28,233 nucleotides of DNA. Origin: JBEKZQ01 sp049509675 (lineage in GTDB: Bacteria > Planctomycetota > Planctomycetia > Pirellulales > Thermoguttaceae). How positions within the stretch are numbered: position 1 is the stretch's first letter; each line of letters opens with the position of its first letter. Below, piece by piece: positions 10,101-16,928 of this stretch. The position numbers and the translations under genes were made by a program. Location: NCBI GenBank assembly GCA_049509675.1, contig JBEKZQ010000012.1, forward strand, positions 1-28,233. The letters are read 5' to 3'. The notes under the pieces are model-generated. The model worked only from the letters and a program-made list of their open reading frames with translations. It was not told the origin of the DNA and did not search any database.

Positions 10101-10667
10101 TTTCTTCTCGATCAACAGGCGGTAATCCGCGCCGCCGCCGCCGAGGATCCGCGCCGGCTGGTCGTGCAGCACGGCGCGGGTAATGGCCGCGTCGCCCAGG
10201 CACAACGGCACCTCGTGCCAGCCCTCGGTCAGGACATCGATCTTCAGTCGGGCCGAGACCGTCACCACGTCTTTGGAGACCGTGGCCTCGTTCTCGATCT
10301 CGGTGATCAGGGCGTCGACCGGGGCCTTTACCTCGCCGGGCGGCTGCGTATTGTCGCGGGCGGCCTTCCAAAGTTCCTCGAACTTCTCGTAGGGCAGGAA
10401 GACGCCGCGGCCGTGCTTCTCGAACACCTGCCGCAGTTTTTCGTAGGGAATGTAGATGTCTTGCTCCCGCAAGTCGCGGCTGGCCTTCTTGTCTGCGTCC
10501 GGGGCAGGCTTCTCGGCCGCCAACGGTTCACCAAGGGTTGGATGTGGCGGAGTATCGCCGGGTCCGGTGGGCGGGGCTCCTGTTTGTGCGATCGAACGGC
10601 TGGGCGACACGATCGGGGCGGCACAAAGGACCGCCACCCACAGCCAATGGGCCGGTATGCGAGTCAT
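7134..10667 (-). CDS. Large exported membrane-anchored protein related to its downstream neighbour
   Basis: A 1,177-residue protein with a signal peptide (MTRIPAHWLWVAVLCAAPIV). An early motif pair, DIYIPYEKL and VFLPYEKFEELW, matches VPFSDL and VLLSREEYDALL in the next gene. A Lys/Pro/Ala-rich linker covers residues ~245-295. Several beta-rich modules of the form Y+YxxxP-x-L-L...VPAG follow, and about three membrane segments lie at residues ~1080-1150. The start is supported by AAAGGGACC about 7 nt upstream. Its stop overlaps the ATG at 7141 of the downstream giant gene, so the two are probably co-expressed. No enzyme motif is visible and the function is unknown. The shared modules suggest duplication and parts of one envelope assembly. 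Confidence 0.88.
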   Translation of the reverse strand: MTRIPAHWLWVAVLCAAPIVSPSRSIAQTGAPPTGPGDTPPHPTLGEPLAAEKPAPDADKKASRDLREQDIYIPYEKLRQVFEKHGRGVFLPYEKFEELWKAARDNTQPPGEVKAPVDALITEIENEATVSKDVVTVSARLKIDVLTEGWHEVPLCLGDAAITRAVLHDQPARILGGGGADYRLLIEKKGKQPEQIELLLEFAKAISRAPGQNSVSFQVPRAPVSRWRVRIPQSGVKVTLYPLLAATEVPPEKSAVPAKAEAKPENKPDATPEKKPEKPSPAAAADDKAKEPPKTEETVILAFVGATPNVRIEWTPKAEGATGLAALASVQTEQQVSINEGVIRTHAHLTYTISRAELGQLVIEVPADQKVVNLFDANVRQWSVKPPAAGSTVQEITAQLFEPAKQSQQLTIELEKLLGEKQRETLRPPLIKALDVGRQQGVVVVQVAAGLRAEATRANGLLQIDAGELPAALAGTPWTFSYRYAAVPYELELAVEPLEPRITVESLVTARLEPERLTVDLTAIYNIQRSGVFKLEWDVPAGYDVRQVRGAAIDGASEVQVESHRLEGAKKTRLVVNLARRAIGRVALAIRLEKELPEANLLSPTVKAADIVLPLPQVAPGGAEQSTGRLAIYAPESLQVNPGVTKGLRSISFKEVLEGTQQRPAQAPPQGRMVLAFAYTQEPATLHLAAQRRKPQVTIRQLLVARIEEGVIKYQDTFYYNVQYSGVKSLRIDVPADLAAALRNNTPAVRDKLIDPPPPKLANDYVAWSFSGEAELFGEGRIELVWEKKIEKLDVGRHTELSVPRLVPRDVDRAWGQIVLAKAETLDVQEAAEPTGLRPIDPQHDLMAEVTGAARAFEFHDDWKLPVAITRHELEEVKRTSIDRAVVRMVVTPAHEITVQALYRMRSARQRLTLVLPEHLPFDSDPLRINGQPKALEHGKPGEYFIPLTSSSPDEPFLLELRYTVRGDGRQLDLPSFPGDGADQQQTAVQKIFLYVYRPQNETLLGTRGPWSEEYSWELAPSLAWEPLPRLDDLGRVAWVQEQVKLSGGADAFPTDGTLWAFSSLRPDDPPAGSLRMVAVDRRGLAAAVFVLIVLGGVLLLPAGRGPRSLAVGGLIVALVLCGVFLPTFSLQVLNGTLAAAILVVLVLWTVSCFVHRRAAAPPAPQPADVQGGPSHA

Positions 10668-10815
10668 GCAAAGGTCCCTTTCTGTAGCGAGACGCGGCTT
10701 GCGAAAAAAGACTGTTCCATGGAGAAGGGAGGCCGCGGCGCAGGCGGCGTCTCAGGCCGCCCACCGCCAGCCATCATCATAATACCGTTCTCCGCCGCTG
10801 CAAAGCGAATTCGCG

Positions 10816-10835
10816 TGTAACAAGCTTGTAACAAG
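10816..10835. repeat. Direct repeat TGTAACAAG x2 upstream of the large exported-protein pair
   Basis: TGTAACAAG occurs at 10816-10824 and 10827-10835, spaced 11 bp (about one helical turn). The palindrome GCGAATTCGC lies next to it at 10805-10814. It falls about 150 bp upstream of the start at 10667, so an operator is possible. No matching promoter hexamers were identified with confidence. Confidence 0.35.
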
Positions 10836-10846
10836 AGCGGGAAACG

Positions 10847-10901
10847 GTGCCTGTCCCCTTTTTCCCGGGCAAGAACGCGGAGTTAATGTTGGACAGGCAC
10901 C
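10847..10901. repeat. Palindromic GGGGAC element, intergenic copy
   Basis: The inverse arms GGTGCCTGTCC (10847-10857) and GGACAGGCACC (10891-10901) bound the element. The left arm continues into CCTTTTTCCCGGG, matching the arm of the copy at 5927. The right arm ends at the TAG stop of the DUF1559 gene (10901-10903). It may double as a transcription end structure, although no clear T-run follows. Confidence 0.7.
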
Positions 10902-11827
10902 TAGAACCCCGTAACCGTCTCCCCGCCCGCGCGGGTGGCCAGCGCGCGATAGGTGGCCAGGGCGATGTCCTGGCTGATGAACTGAACCGATCCGTCGGCC
11001 AGGGCGAAATTCAGCCCAGCGGGATGCGCGCTGCGGAAAGAATGCGTGTTGGGCCACCAGTTCGTGTCCGCGAACGTGTAATTCGGCGGGATGGCACACG
11101 TGCCATAGGCATTGTTGGCGTAGGGCCAGGAACACCAGCGGTTCTTCTGGGGCAGATCCTCGCCGACAAGCAGCGTGTGGCTCAGTCCGTCGGTGACGTT
11201 CGCCTCGCGAAGCCCGGCCGTGTAGTCGCTGCGCCAGAGGATGCCGTCGCCGTCGTTCATCCCGTCGGCCGAGCCGTTGGCGCCGGGGTTGGGAAACAAG
11301 GTCCCGATGTCATTGCTCTGCCGGGAGGCGTCGGCGCCCCAGTTCGCGCCGCTCACGCCCTTGTAGTTCGTCTGACCGACGGGGATTCCCGGGAGGTTCC
11401 CGGCGTCGGTCCGCGGGCCGCGCCAACTATACGCATCGCTCGGGCAGAGGAACAAGCTCACCTGCCTGCCCATGATACCGCTCTGGCTCAAAGTCTTCTG
11501 CGGGAGGCCGCCTTCACGGTAAAGGGCATTCTCTTCGGAATAGGGGAGGATGCGAGCCAGCCAGCTCCACGCGCGGGAATCGGAGCCGAAGCCGAACGGT
11601 CCGCCGCACTGGCCCGGCGGGTAATGGCCCTGCTCCCCGCTGAACTGATGGACGGCCAGAGCGATCTGGTGAAGGTTGTTTTGGCACGCGGTCCGCCGTG
11701 CTGCCTCCCGCGCCGATTGCACCGCGGGAATCAGCAGGCCGGCAAGCACGCCGATGATAGCAATCACCACGAGGAGTTCGACGAGGGTAAATGCCGCTCG
11801 CGCGTTTCCGGTATGTGTTCGAGTCAT
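10901..11827 (-). CDS. DUF1559 prepilin-like protein
   Basis: A 308-residue protein with a type IV pilin-like N-terminus: a short basic leader, then FTLVELLVVIAIIGVLAGLL with the conserved Glu at residue 17 (fifth after the predicted cleavage before Phe13). The next motif, PAVQSAREAARR and CQNNLHQIALAVHQF, is the hallmark of the DUF1559 family, which is greatly expanded in Planctomycetes. The C-terminus has the H-x9-DG signature (HPAGLNFALADGSV). The length is normal for the family. The start is supported by GAGGG about 9 nt upstream. The protein would be processed by a prepilin peptidase and sit in or across the inner membrane; the specific role of individual paralogues is not known. It lies 25 nt after a glycosyltransferase gene on the same strand. 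Confidence 0.95.
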   Translation of the reverse strand: MTRTHTGNARAAFTLVELLVVIAIIGVLAGLLIPAVQSAREAARRTACQNNLHQIALAVHQFSGEQGHYPPGQCGGPFGFGSDSRAWSWLARILPYSEENALYREGGLPQKTLSQSGIMGRQVSLFLCPSDAYSWRGPRTDAGNLPGIPVGQTNYKGVSGANWGADASRQSNDIGTLFPNPGANGSADGMNDGDGILWRSDYTAGLREANVTDGLSHTLLVGEDLPQKNRWCSWPYANNAYGTCAIPPNYTFADTNWWPNTHSFRSAHPAGLNFALADGSVQFISQDIALATYRALATRAGGETVTGF

Positions 11828-11852
11828 TGCCGAATGCCCTCGACTGTCATCG

Positions 11853-13190
11853 CTATATCAACACGTACCCTGCGGCAAGCATTGCCGAATAGATCGCCAG
11901 ATAAACGCCGAACGACGCCAGAATCGCGCCGGATGCCGCCAGAGGCAGCCGGCAAAGCAGATTTCCCAGTACAATATACATCGGAAACACGACCGCAACA
12001 AAACGCCCTTGGCTTGCCATGCACATTTCAAAGCCTTTGCCGACATAGGGAATCAGAATCAAACCGGCGGAAAACGCGGTCTCATACTTCGATAGCCAAC
12101 CCTTCCAGGCGCCCGCGACGGTCAAGGCCACGGCGGCCGTAAAAAAGAGCGGGTTGGCATAGAAGAGGCTGAAAACGCCCGGCGCCCGATCATTAAAAAC
12201 CATGACGGAACCGCCCGAGGACGGCATGTAAGCCGACCAAAGCGGCTCCCAGGAAGCCAGGCTCAGGGTTTTATCGGCAAGATCGGCGGGAACGCGGTTA
12301 CGCCAGAATTCCTGGGTCTTGGCGAATGCCAGCGGATCGCCGAACGCGGAATATTGGTATGCCACGTACGCGATGAGGCCGGAAAGAGCAACGGCAGCGA
12401 GCGCCAACCCTCGCAACGCCGGGCAAGCGAAACGCGCCAAGAACGATCGCGACGCACTACCACCACCCGCCGGGGCATTGGCGAGATCAGCGGCACTCGA
12501 AGCTGTGCCCTCGGCAGCCCATCGATGCCACGCGTAGAGCGCCAGCGGCAGCAGCAGGGCCACGCCGGTGGCGCGGACCGCCGTAGTCAGCCCAACAATG
12601 ATGGCGACCTGCCACGGCCGCCAGTTCCGCTTCATGCCATACATGGCGAGGATGCACAGGAAAACGAAGAGCGACTCGGAATAGGCCATCCGCAGGAAGA
12701 ACGTGGGCGGAAACAGCCCGAACGCGAGCAAAGCGTAGATCGGCATTCTGCGGGCGGAAGCGGCCCTCGTTTCGTCCTCGCCGTTTTCTCTTGCACGCGC
12801 ATAGATGAAAAACAACACGAAACTACCGAGCAGGAAGACGTGCGAAACGCCCAACGCAGCCAAAGCTGTCGGCACACCTGTGGCTTTCGAGACCATCGCC
12901 ACCAGCAGCGGATAGCCCGGAAAGAACGCTACGCTCGACATTCCATCGGGCTGGTAACTGTAGCCGTGGTCGGCAATTTCCAGATACCACTGTCCATCCC
13001 AAAACGTGAGCGTTTCAACCAAGCAGTCGCCGGCGTCCACCGCGCGGGTCGGCGAGTGCGGCCCGGCCGACGGCTTCATCACTATCTGCCCGAACGCAAT
13101 GCCCGCGGCCATGACGAGCCACGTAAGGCAGTAGACGCCGACACCGGCCTCCACGGATTCGACGTTGCGAACGGTCGCGAATGACATCAT
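11853..13190 (-). CDS. PIG-V-like polytopic mannosyltransferase (GT-C)
   Basis: A 445-residue protein with many hydrophobic segments. The N-terminal luminal/periplasmic loop has FWDGQWYLEIADHGYSY (Asp65) followed by VAFFPGYPLL, the layout of PIG-V/GT76-like lipid-linked mannosyltransferases. A later AYSESLFVFL matches the conserved SESLF patch. The gene begins at ATGATG; the first ATG (13190) overlaps the upstream stop as ATGA and a GGAGG lies immediately before it, so either ATG could be used. The product probably transfers a sugar from a polyprenyl-phosphate donor to an extracytoplasmic acceptor, but donor and acceptor cannot be read from sequence. The coupling with the upstream glycosyltransferase suggests one glycoconjugate pathway. 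Confidence 0.85.
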   Translation of the reverse strand: MMSFATVRNVESVEAGVGVYCLTWLVMAAGIAFGQIVMKPSAGPHSPTRAVDAGDCLVETLTFWDGQWYLEIADHGYSYQPDGMSSVAFFPGYPLLVAMVSKATGVPTALAALGVSHVFLLGSFVLFFIYARARENGEDETRAASARRMPIYALLAFGLFPPTFFLRMAYSESLFVFLCILAMYGMKRNWRPWQVAIIVGLTTAVRATGVALLLPLALYAWHRWAAEGTASSAADLANAPAGGGSASRSFLARFACPALRGLALAAVALSGLIAYVAYQYSAFGDPLAFAKTQEFWRNRVPADLADKTLSLASWEPLWSAYMPSSGGSVMVFNDRAPGVFSLFYANPLFFTAAVALTVAGAWKGWLSKYETAFSAGLILIPYVGKGFEMCMASQGRFVAVVFPMYIVLGNLLCRLPLAASGAILASFGVYLAIYSAMLAAGYVLI

Positions 13191-14887
13191 CCCTCCGGGA
13201 TCACGTAGCAAAGAACCTTGACGTCGTTCTGGAACGCATAGACTTCTGGAAATCGCTGCTCTGCGATCTTTGTCCATTTTGGCGGGATGTACAGTCCCCA
13301 GCGGGCCCAGTCGCCGGAGCTCGTAATCACCCACGCCCGCTTCGCCCGCACGGCGTCCATGTCGTCGTCGAAGAACGTCTCGCCGTCCATCATAACCGAT
13401 CCGCCGGCGTAGAACGGAATCTGCGGCCGGTCGCTGTAAACGTGCCATCCTTCCCGCTCCCGCGAATGGAAGAGCGTAGGGAGCATCAACAGGGGCGAGC
13501 AGGCGACCACGGGCTCCCCCGCGCGGCGCTCCGCGTCGATATAGGCCGCCGCGGCACTCGCGCCCGGCCGATTGGCAATCTCCAGCGCATCCACGAAGTC
13601 TACGTGAAGCAGCAGCCCCGCGCTGATCAGCCCGTACGCGACGAGGAACCTTACCATCTCCGCGCGGATTCGCCATAACGCGGCCGCAATCGCTATCAAG
13701 AGAAAAGGCTGCAGGAAGGCCATGTATCGGGCAATCATCAGGTTCGAGCTCACCGACGATACCAACGAGATGAGCGCCAGCGGCACGACCGCGAGACATG
13801 CCACGCACCACTGTCCGGCCCCGCCCTTCCAAAGCATCGCGACCACGACGATCCCGCAAAGCGCCGCAACGATCAGTGCGTAACACAGCGCCCGGCCATG
13901 TACGTCCGGATGAAAGAACATCTCGTAACAGATACCGGGCACGTTCTCGACGGAGAACGGAGTGTCGTGCCAGCCACCCGCCACGCGCCGCCTTTGCGCC
14001 AGGAACACCGGGAGCCAGGCGGACCAGCCGGCGGCTATGCCCGCGTCGGCAAACGCCAACCAGCGAAAACGAACGTCCTTCAGCGCCGCCTTGAGGTCGG
14101 CGAAACAATAAGTGGGGGACTGTCCCAATTCGGGCACCAAGCTTGGCTTGGTCGCGGCGAAAATGGGACCGGGTACCCCCTGGGTGCCTTCGCAAGTGCC
14201 GGACAAGAGAAACGCCAGTGCAAAAAACGATTGAGCGAACAGCGAGAATAGCGCACTGTAATGGGTATACGCAAACATTAGGGCCACGATCGCATAGAGC
14301 GTCCAAAGCAAGCCGCGTTGCGGCCGCGCGGTCAGCGCCCGCAGGAGCAGCCAACTGGAAAACATCGCCAGTGCCGTGCCGAGGCTGTACATGCGGATTT
14401 CCCAGGCGAGACGGATCTGATACAGGCTCACCGCGAACAGCGCGGTCGCCACGAGCCCGATACATCGGGCGCGAGAATCGGCACGGGCCCCGCCGTCGGC
14501 CGGCCTGCGGCCCATCGCCATCGCCTCGACGGTGAACAAATATACGCCCAGCATGGCCACCGCGGAAAACACCAGGCTGAAGCTCCGCAGGGCGATAATA
14601 CTCTCGCCGAACGCGGCGGCCCAAACACGCAGCAGCACGAAAAAGAGCGGGGCATGATTATCCTGCGCCGTTCGGTCGATCATCTCGACAAAGGCGAAAT
14701 GGATTCCGCGCCACGACGTCGCCTCGTCGAACCACATGCTGCGCCCATAGAGGCCGTAGGTCCGCAAGATGACCCCGCCGACGATGACGAGCAGTAGCAT
14801 CGCCAGCGCCGCTGGCCGGTTTCGCAGGAACTCCCACCCCTGCGCCGGGCAAGGCGCGGGCCGGCACTGTTTCGACGAATCGTGCAT
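13187..14887 (-). CDS. ArnT/PMT-type (GT39/GT83-like) membrane glycosyltransferase
   Basis: A 566-residue polytopic protein. After the first membrane segment comes SMWFDEATSW (Asp54-Glu55), the acidic motif of the first extracytoplasmic loop in GT-C enzymes. It is followed by NHAPLFFVLLRVWAAAFG, typical of bacterial glycosyltransferase family 39 proteins. A soluble C-terminal domain follows the last membrane segment. The start is supported by GGGG six bases upstream. A palindromic repeat (14114-14180) lies in frame, giving PGPIFAATKPSLVPELGQSP between two membrane segments. The gene runs into the PIG-V-like gene by a 4-nt overlap, so the two are likely translationally coupled. The lipid-sugar donor is unknown. 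Confidence 0.87.
   Translation of the reverse strand: MHDSSKQCRPAPCPAQGWEFLRNRPAALAMLLLVIVGGVILRTYGLYGRSMWFDEATSWRGIHFAFVEMIDRTAQDNHAPLFFVLLRVWAAAFGESIIALRSFSLVFSAVAMLGVYLFTVEAMAMGRRPADGGARADSRARCIGLVATALFAVSLYQIRLAWEIRMYSLGTALAMFSSWLLLRALTARPQRGLLWTLYAIVALMFAYTHYSALFSLFAQSFFALAFLLSGTCEGTQGVPGPIFAATKPSLVPELGQSPTYCFADLKAALKDVRFRWLAFADAGIAAGWSAWLPVFLAQRRRVAGGWHDTPFSVENVPGICYEMFFHPDVHGRALCYALIVAALCGIVVVAMLWKGGAGQWCVACLAVVPLALISLVSSVSSNLMIARYMAFLQPFLLIAIAAALWRIRAEMVRFLVAYGLISAGLLLHVDFVDALEIANRPGASAAAAYIDAERRAGEPVVACSPLLMLPTLFHSREREGWHVYSDRPQIPFYAGGSVMMDGETFFDDDMDAVRAKRAWVITSSGDWARWGLYIPPKWTKIAEQRFPEVYAFQNDVKVLCYVIPEG
14114..14180. repeat. Palindromic GGGGAC element, coding copy in glycosyltransferase
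   Basis: The left arm GGGGGACTGTCCCAATTCGG starts at 14114 and the right arm GCGAAAATGGGACCGGGTACCCCC ends at 14180. Between them an inner hairpin, ACCAAG-CTTGG-CTTGGT, lies at about 14137-14152. It is translated without a stop in the GT39-like gene. It is the only copy seen outside the left 11 kb. Confidence 0.7.
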
Positions 14888-14900
14888 AAGTTACCCCAAT

Positions 14901-14981
14901 TGTAGCAGGCACACTCCGTGTGCCGTCCGCCAAGTTACGGCGCACCGACCATGCTTCGCATGGTGCCCGGTGCCTACTACA
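14901..14981. repeat. TGTAGCAGGCAC...GTGCCTACTACA inverted-repeat element
   Basis: The outer arms TGTAGCAGGCAC (14901-14912) and GTGCCTACTACA (about 14970-14981) enclose two perfect 7-bp hairpins with 3-nt loops: GGCACAC-TCC-GTGTGCC (14908-14924) and ACCATGC-TTC-GCATGGT (14948-14964). It fills the 107-nt space between the LRR lipoprotein gene and the glycosyltransferase gene. It could act as a terminator/attenuator or simply be a MITE-like repeat. Confidence 0.75.
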
Positions 14982-14994
14982 TTCGGACGACGAC

Positions 14995-15777
14995 TTAGTT
15001 TCTCAAAACGGCCGTTTGCACCGGTTGCCATTGCACCTCAGCGTGAGGCAGCGCCTTGCGGATGGCAGCCGCCCCCGCACCGCTGATGCGGCAGCCCGAC
15101 AGAAAAACGTGCTTCAGGCGCGGCAGCGCCGAGATCGTCGCCACGGCGGCGTCGTCCACGAGGCTGCCCCCCAGACCGAGCCGTTCCAGGCCTTTCAAGT
15201 CGCGAAGCTGCTCGATCCCCGCACTGGTCACCCTGGTGTCAAAAATGTCGAGATTGCGTAGCTGCCTGAACTGACCGACAACAGCCATTCCGGCGTCGGT
15301 GAGCCGCGTACGGCCCAGGTACAACTCCTGCAGTTGCGGCAGCGACTTCAGCGATTGCAGTCCGGCGTCGGTAATCCGCGTGTTGCCGAGCCCCAAGCGC
15401 ATGAGCGTGGTCAGCTTCGCGATATTGGCAAGGCCGGCATCATCGATTTGGGTATCGAACAGATCGAGCTTTTCGAGCGTGGACAGGCCGGTCAGCAGTT
15501 TGAGCCCGTCGTCGGTTACTTGCGTGCGGCTGATGAAGAGTTCCCTCAGCCTGGGCAGCCGCCCGATATATTCCAGGTCGGAATCGACGACCTCGCCTTT
15601 CATGAGCCAGATTTTGGCGACGGCCTGGTCGGCCGGATCGAGTTCGACGTTTCCGCCAAGTTTCCTCACGTGCGCGATTTCCTTGGCGTTGGGATGGCTG
15701 GAGCAGCCCGCAAGCAGGCACGTCAGGCCGATGGCAATCGACGCCACGGCTGTCCGCAATAAACCTCTGTGAAGCAT
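14995..15777 (-). CDS. Leucine-rich-repeat lipoprotein
   Basis: A 260-residue protein. The N-terminus MLHRGLLRTAVASIAIGLTC runs into a lipobox LLAGC (Cys25) followed by Ser, which predicts lipid attachment and probable outer-membrane sorting. The rest is about seven leucine-rich repeats of 24 residues with the consensus LxxLxLxxTxITDAGLxxLxxL, the RI-like type common in Planctomycetes. Such proteins usually mediate protein binding; no partner is visible. The open frame extends upstream to 16032, but that part translates repeat DNA. The ATG at 15777 has AAGGGA about 9 nt upstream and gives the lipoprotein signal, so it is preferred. Confidence 0.9.
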   Translation of the reverse strand: MLHRGLLRTAVASIAIGLTCLLAGCSSHPNAKEIAHVRKLGGNVELDPADQAVAKIWLMKGEVVDSDLEYIGRLPRLRELFISRTQVTDDGLKLLTGLSTLEKLDLFDTQIDDAGLANIAKLTTLMRLGLGNTRITDAGLQSLKSLPQLQELYLGRTRLTDAGMAVVGQFRQLRNLDIFDTRVTSAGIEQLRDLKGLERLGLGGSLVDDAAVATISALPRLKHVFLSGCRISGAGAAAIRKALPHAEVQWQPVQTAVLRN

Positions 15778-15830
15778 GGAAAAGTCCCTTGGATCGGCAA
15801 AACAACAACTGTCCTGTTCTCGAAAGCAGT

Positions 15831-15873
15831 CATCACGCTCTGCGTGATGAATTCCATCTCGCGGAGCGAGATG
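15831..15873. repeat. Paired 8-bp hairpins
   Basis: CATCACGC-TCT-GCGTGATG (15831-15849) is followed by CATCTCGC-GGA-GCGAGATG (15855-15873). Both have perfect 8-bp stems and 3-nt loops, separated by AATTC. They lie upstream of the LRR lipoprotein gene in a spacer that also holds the CCCTCTCCC repeats. They look like members of the same class of small mobile hairpins rather than a promoter operator. Confidence 0.7.
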
Positions 15874-15932
15874 AGTACGATTGCTGCGACGCCTATTGAC
15901 CTGGCGATCCTCGGCAGCCGTCCGCCAACTCC

Positions 15933-15992
15933 TCCCTCTCCCCTCGCGTGCGAGGCTCCACCACGTTATCCCTCTCCCCTCGCGGGAGAGGG
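15933..15992. repeat. CCCTCTCCCC repeat, two copies, second with hairpin
   Basis: TCCCTCTCCCCTCGCG occurs at 15933-15948 and again at 15969-15984. The second copy closes a hairpin with GGGAGAGGG up to 15992 and is followed by CCGGGGTGAGGGGGA. It is the same family as 7061-7096. It lies between the DUF1573 gene (stop at 16042) and the LRR gene, and could end the transcript of the cysteine-peptide cluster. Confidence 0.75.
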
Positions 15993-16041
15993 CCGGGGTG
16001 AGGGGGAATCGCGATAAAACACGCGTAGCCATTGTCCGGCG

Positions 16042-16494
16042 TCACTTGACGGCGCCGCACACGTAAAGAACGACGTTCTGATGGTGCGGATCGTCCGTTT
16101 TCAACAGCAGTGCTTTTGTAAATGCCCCCTTATCGAGCTTCGCGGCATTGAGCGCGACCGTCACGACGCCCGTGCCGCCGGGCGCGATCTCCGTCGTGGG
16201 AGCCTTCACCGTCAGGCAGAGGCCGCAACTGGCAACTGTTCGCAAAATATGCATGGGCTGGCGGCCCGTATTTCTGATCAGGAACGCATGTTCGATCACC
16301 CCAGCCGCGAGAACATCGTCGCAATCAAAATATGATTCAAGACACGCGAAACGAGGTCCCCACGATCCGGGCCCAAAAGCTAACCAGCAGTAACGCCCAA
16401 CGGCCAGCGAGCAAAACAAACCGCTAAACGCCAGGACCAGAACGAGCTTTCTGGCCCATAGACACCGTAAGCATTTTGCCGCAGGGTTAGTCAT
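16042..16494 (-). CDS. DUF1573 domain protein, membrane-anchored
   Basis: A 150-residue protein. One hydrophobic segment (about residues 16-34) is followed by a DUF1573-type immunoglobulin-like domain: GVIEHAFLIRNTGRQPMHIL, then VASCGLCLTV (Cys90, Cys93), APGGTGVVTVAL and a LLLKTDDPHHQN end. The usual SCGCT motif is here SCGLC, so the cysteine pair has a C-x2-C spacing like thiol-disulfide proteins. It is the last gene of the cluster, 24 nt after the cysteine-rich peptide gene. DUF1573 proteins are envelope proteins of unknown activity; the context suggests a redox or folding role. Confidence 0.88.
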   Translation of the reverse strand: MTNPAAKCLRCLWARKLVLVLAFSGLFCSLAVGRYCWLAFGPGSWGPRFACLESYFDCDDVLAAGVIEHAFLIRNTGRQPMHILRTVASCGLCLTVKAPTTEIAPGGTGVVTVALNAAKLDKGAFTKALLLKTDDPHHQNVVLYVCGAVK

Positions 16495-16518
16495 CGCCGC
16501 TCTTCTGCGCTCGATCGC

Positions 16519-16773
16519 TCATTGATCAAAGGTGGGGCACGGACACTCAGAACAGCCGAGCTCACAACAATAATGGTCTGCCGGGCAACATACGCCGTTG
16601 CAACAGTAGTCGGTTCCTGAGCAGGAGTTCTCGGTGCAGCTTTCTCCTGAGGCAAACACAGCTTGTACGAAGGGCGGTGGCGCTGCCATCAGCGCGCCAA
16701 CCCAGACTGCCAATAAACAACCTGCGAAAAGCCAATATGACTTCGCTTTTTGCACAGAACCCACGTTGAACAT
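16519..16773 (-). CDS. Secreted cysteine-rich small peptide (11 Cys in the mature part)
   Basis: An 84-residue precursor. Residues 1-41 form a signal peptide (basic start, WLFAGCLLAVWVGALMA core, AVFASG cleavage region). The mature part of about 43 residues has Cys at 46, 51, 57, 58, 62, 63, 69, 70, 74, 77 and 79, with a CCNGVCCPADHYCC core that resembles granulin-like or other disulfide-knot motifs. The frame is open to 17193, but the ATG at 16773 has GAGG nine bases upstream and starts the signal peptide. Its neighbours are a MauE-like redox protein and a C39-like peptidase/rhodanese fusion upstream and a DUF1573 protein downstream. I do not recognise a named family; it could be a secreted effector, a bacteriocin-like peptide or a structural or redox peptide. 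Confidence 0.85.
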   Translation of the reverse strand: MFNVGSVQKAKSYWLFAGCLLAVWVGALMAAPPPFVQAVFASGESCTENSCSGTDYCCNGVCCPADHYCCELGCSECPCPTFDQ

Positions 16774-16928
16774 TGGAACGGTCCTCAATAAAGGAGATTT
16801 CCACCCAGTGGTAAGTCCGTGGGGCGGTTTCACGGTAGTTTTCTCATCGCAACAATCGGAGCGGCAGCCCGAGCCGCTACCCCGCTCAGGGCGCAGCGAA
16901 GCGCCTCCCTCCCCCGTCAACACGATAG

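Noticed and set aside
6693..10820. Very long open frame (about 1,375 codons) on the plus strand
   Set aside because: It is antisense to the exported-protein gene 7134-10667, which has a signal peptide, ribosome site and membrane anchor. The plus-strand translation is rich in Gly, Arg, His and Asp with no domain; high GC third positions create such mirror frames.
13191..14624. Upstream extension of the PIG-V-like frame to 14624
   Set aside because: The extra part overlaps the GT39-like gene in another frame and reads as Arg/Gly-rich non-protein. The ATGATG at 13190 with GGAGG and the ATGA overlap mark the real start.
15778..16032. Extension of the LRR lipoprotein frame to 16032
   Set aside because: It translates CCCTCTCCCC and hairpin repeats and would destroy the lipoprotein signal at 15777.
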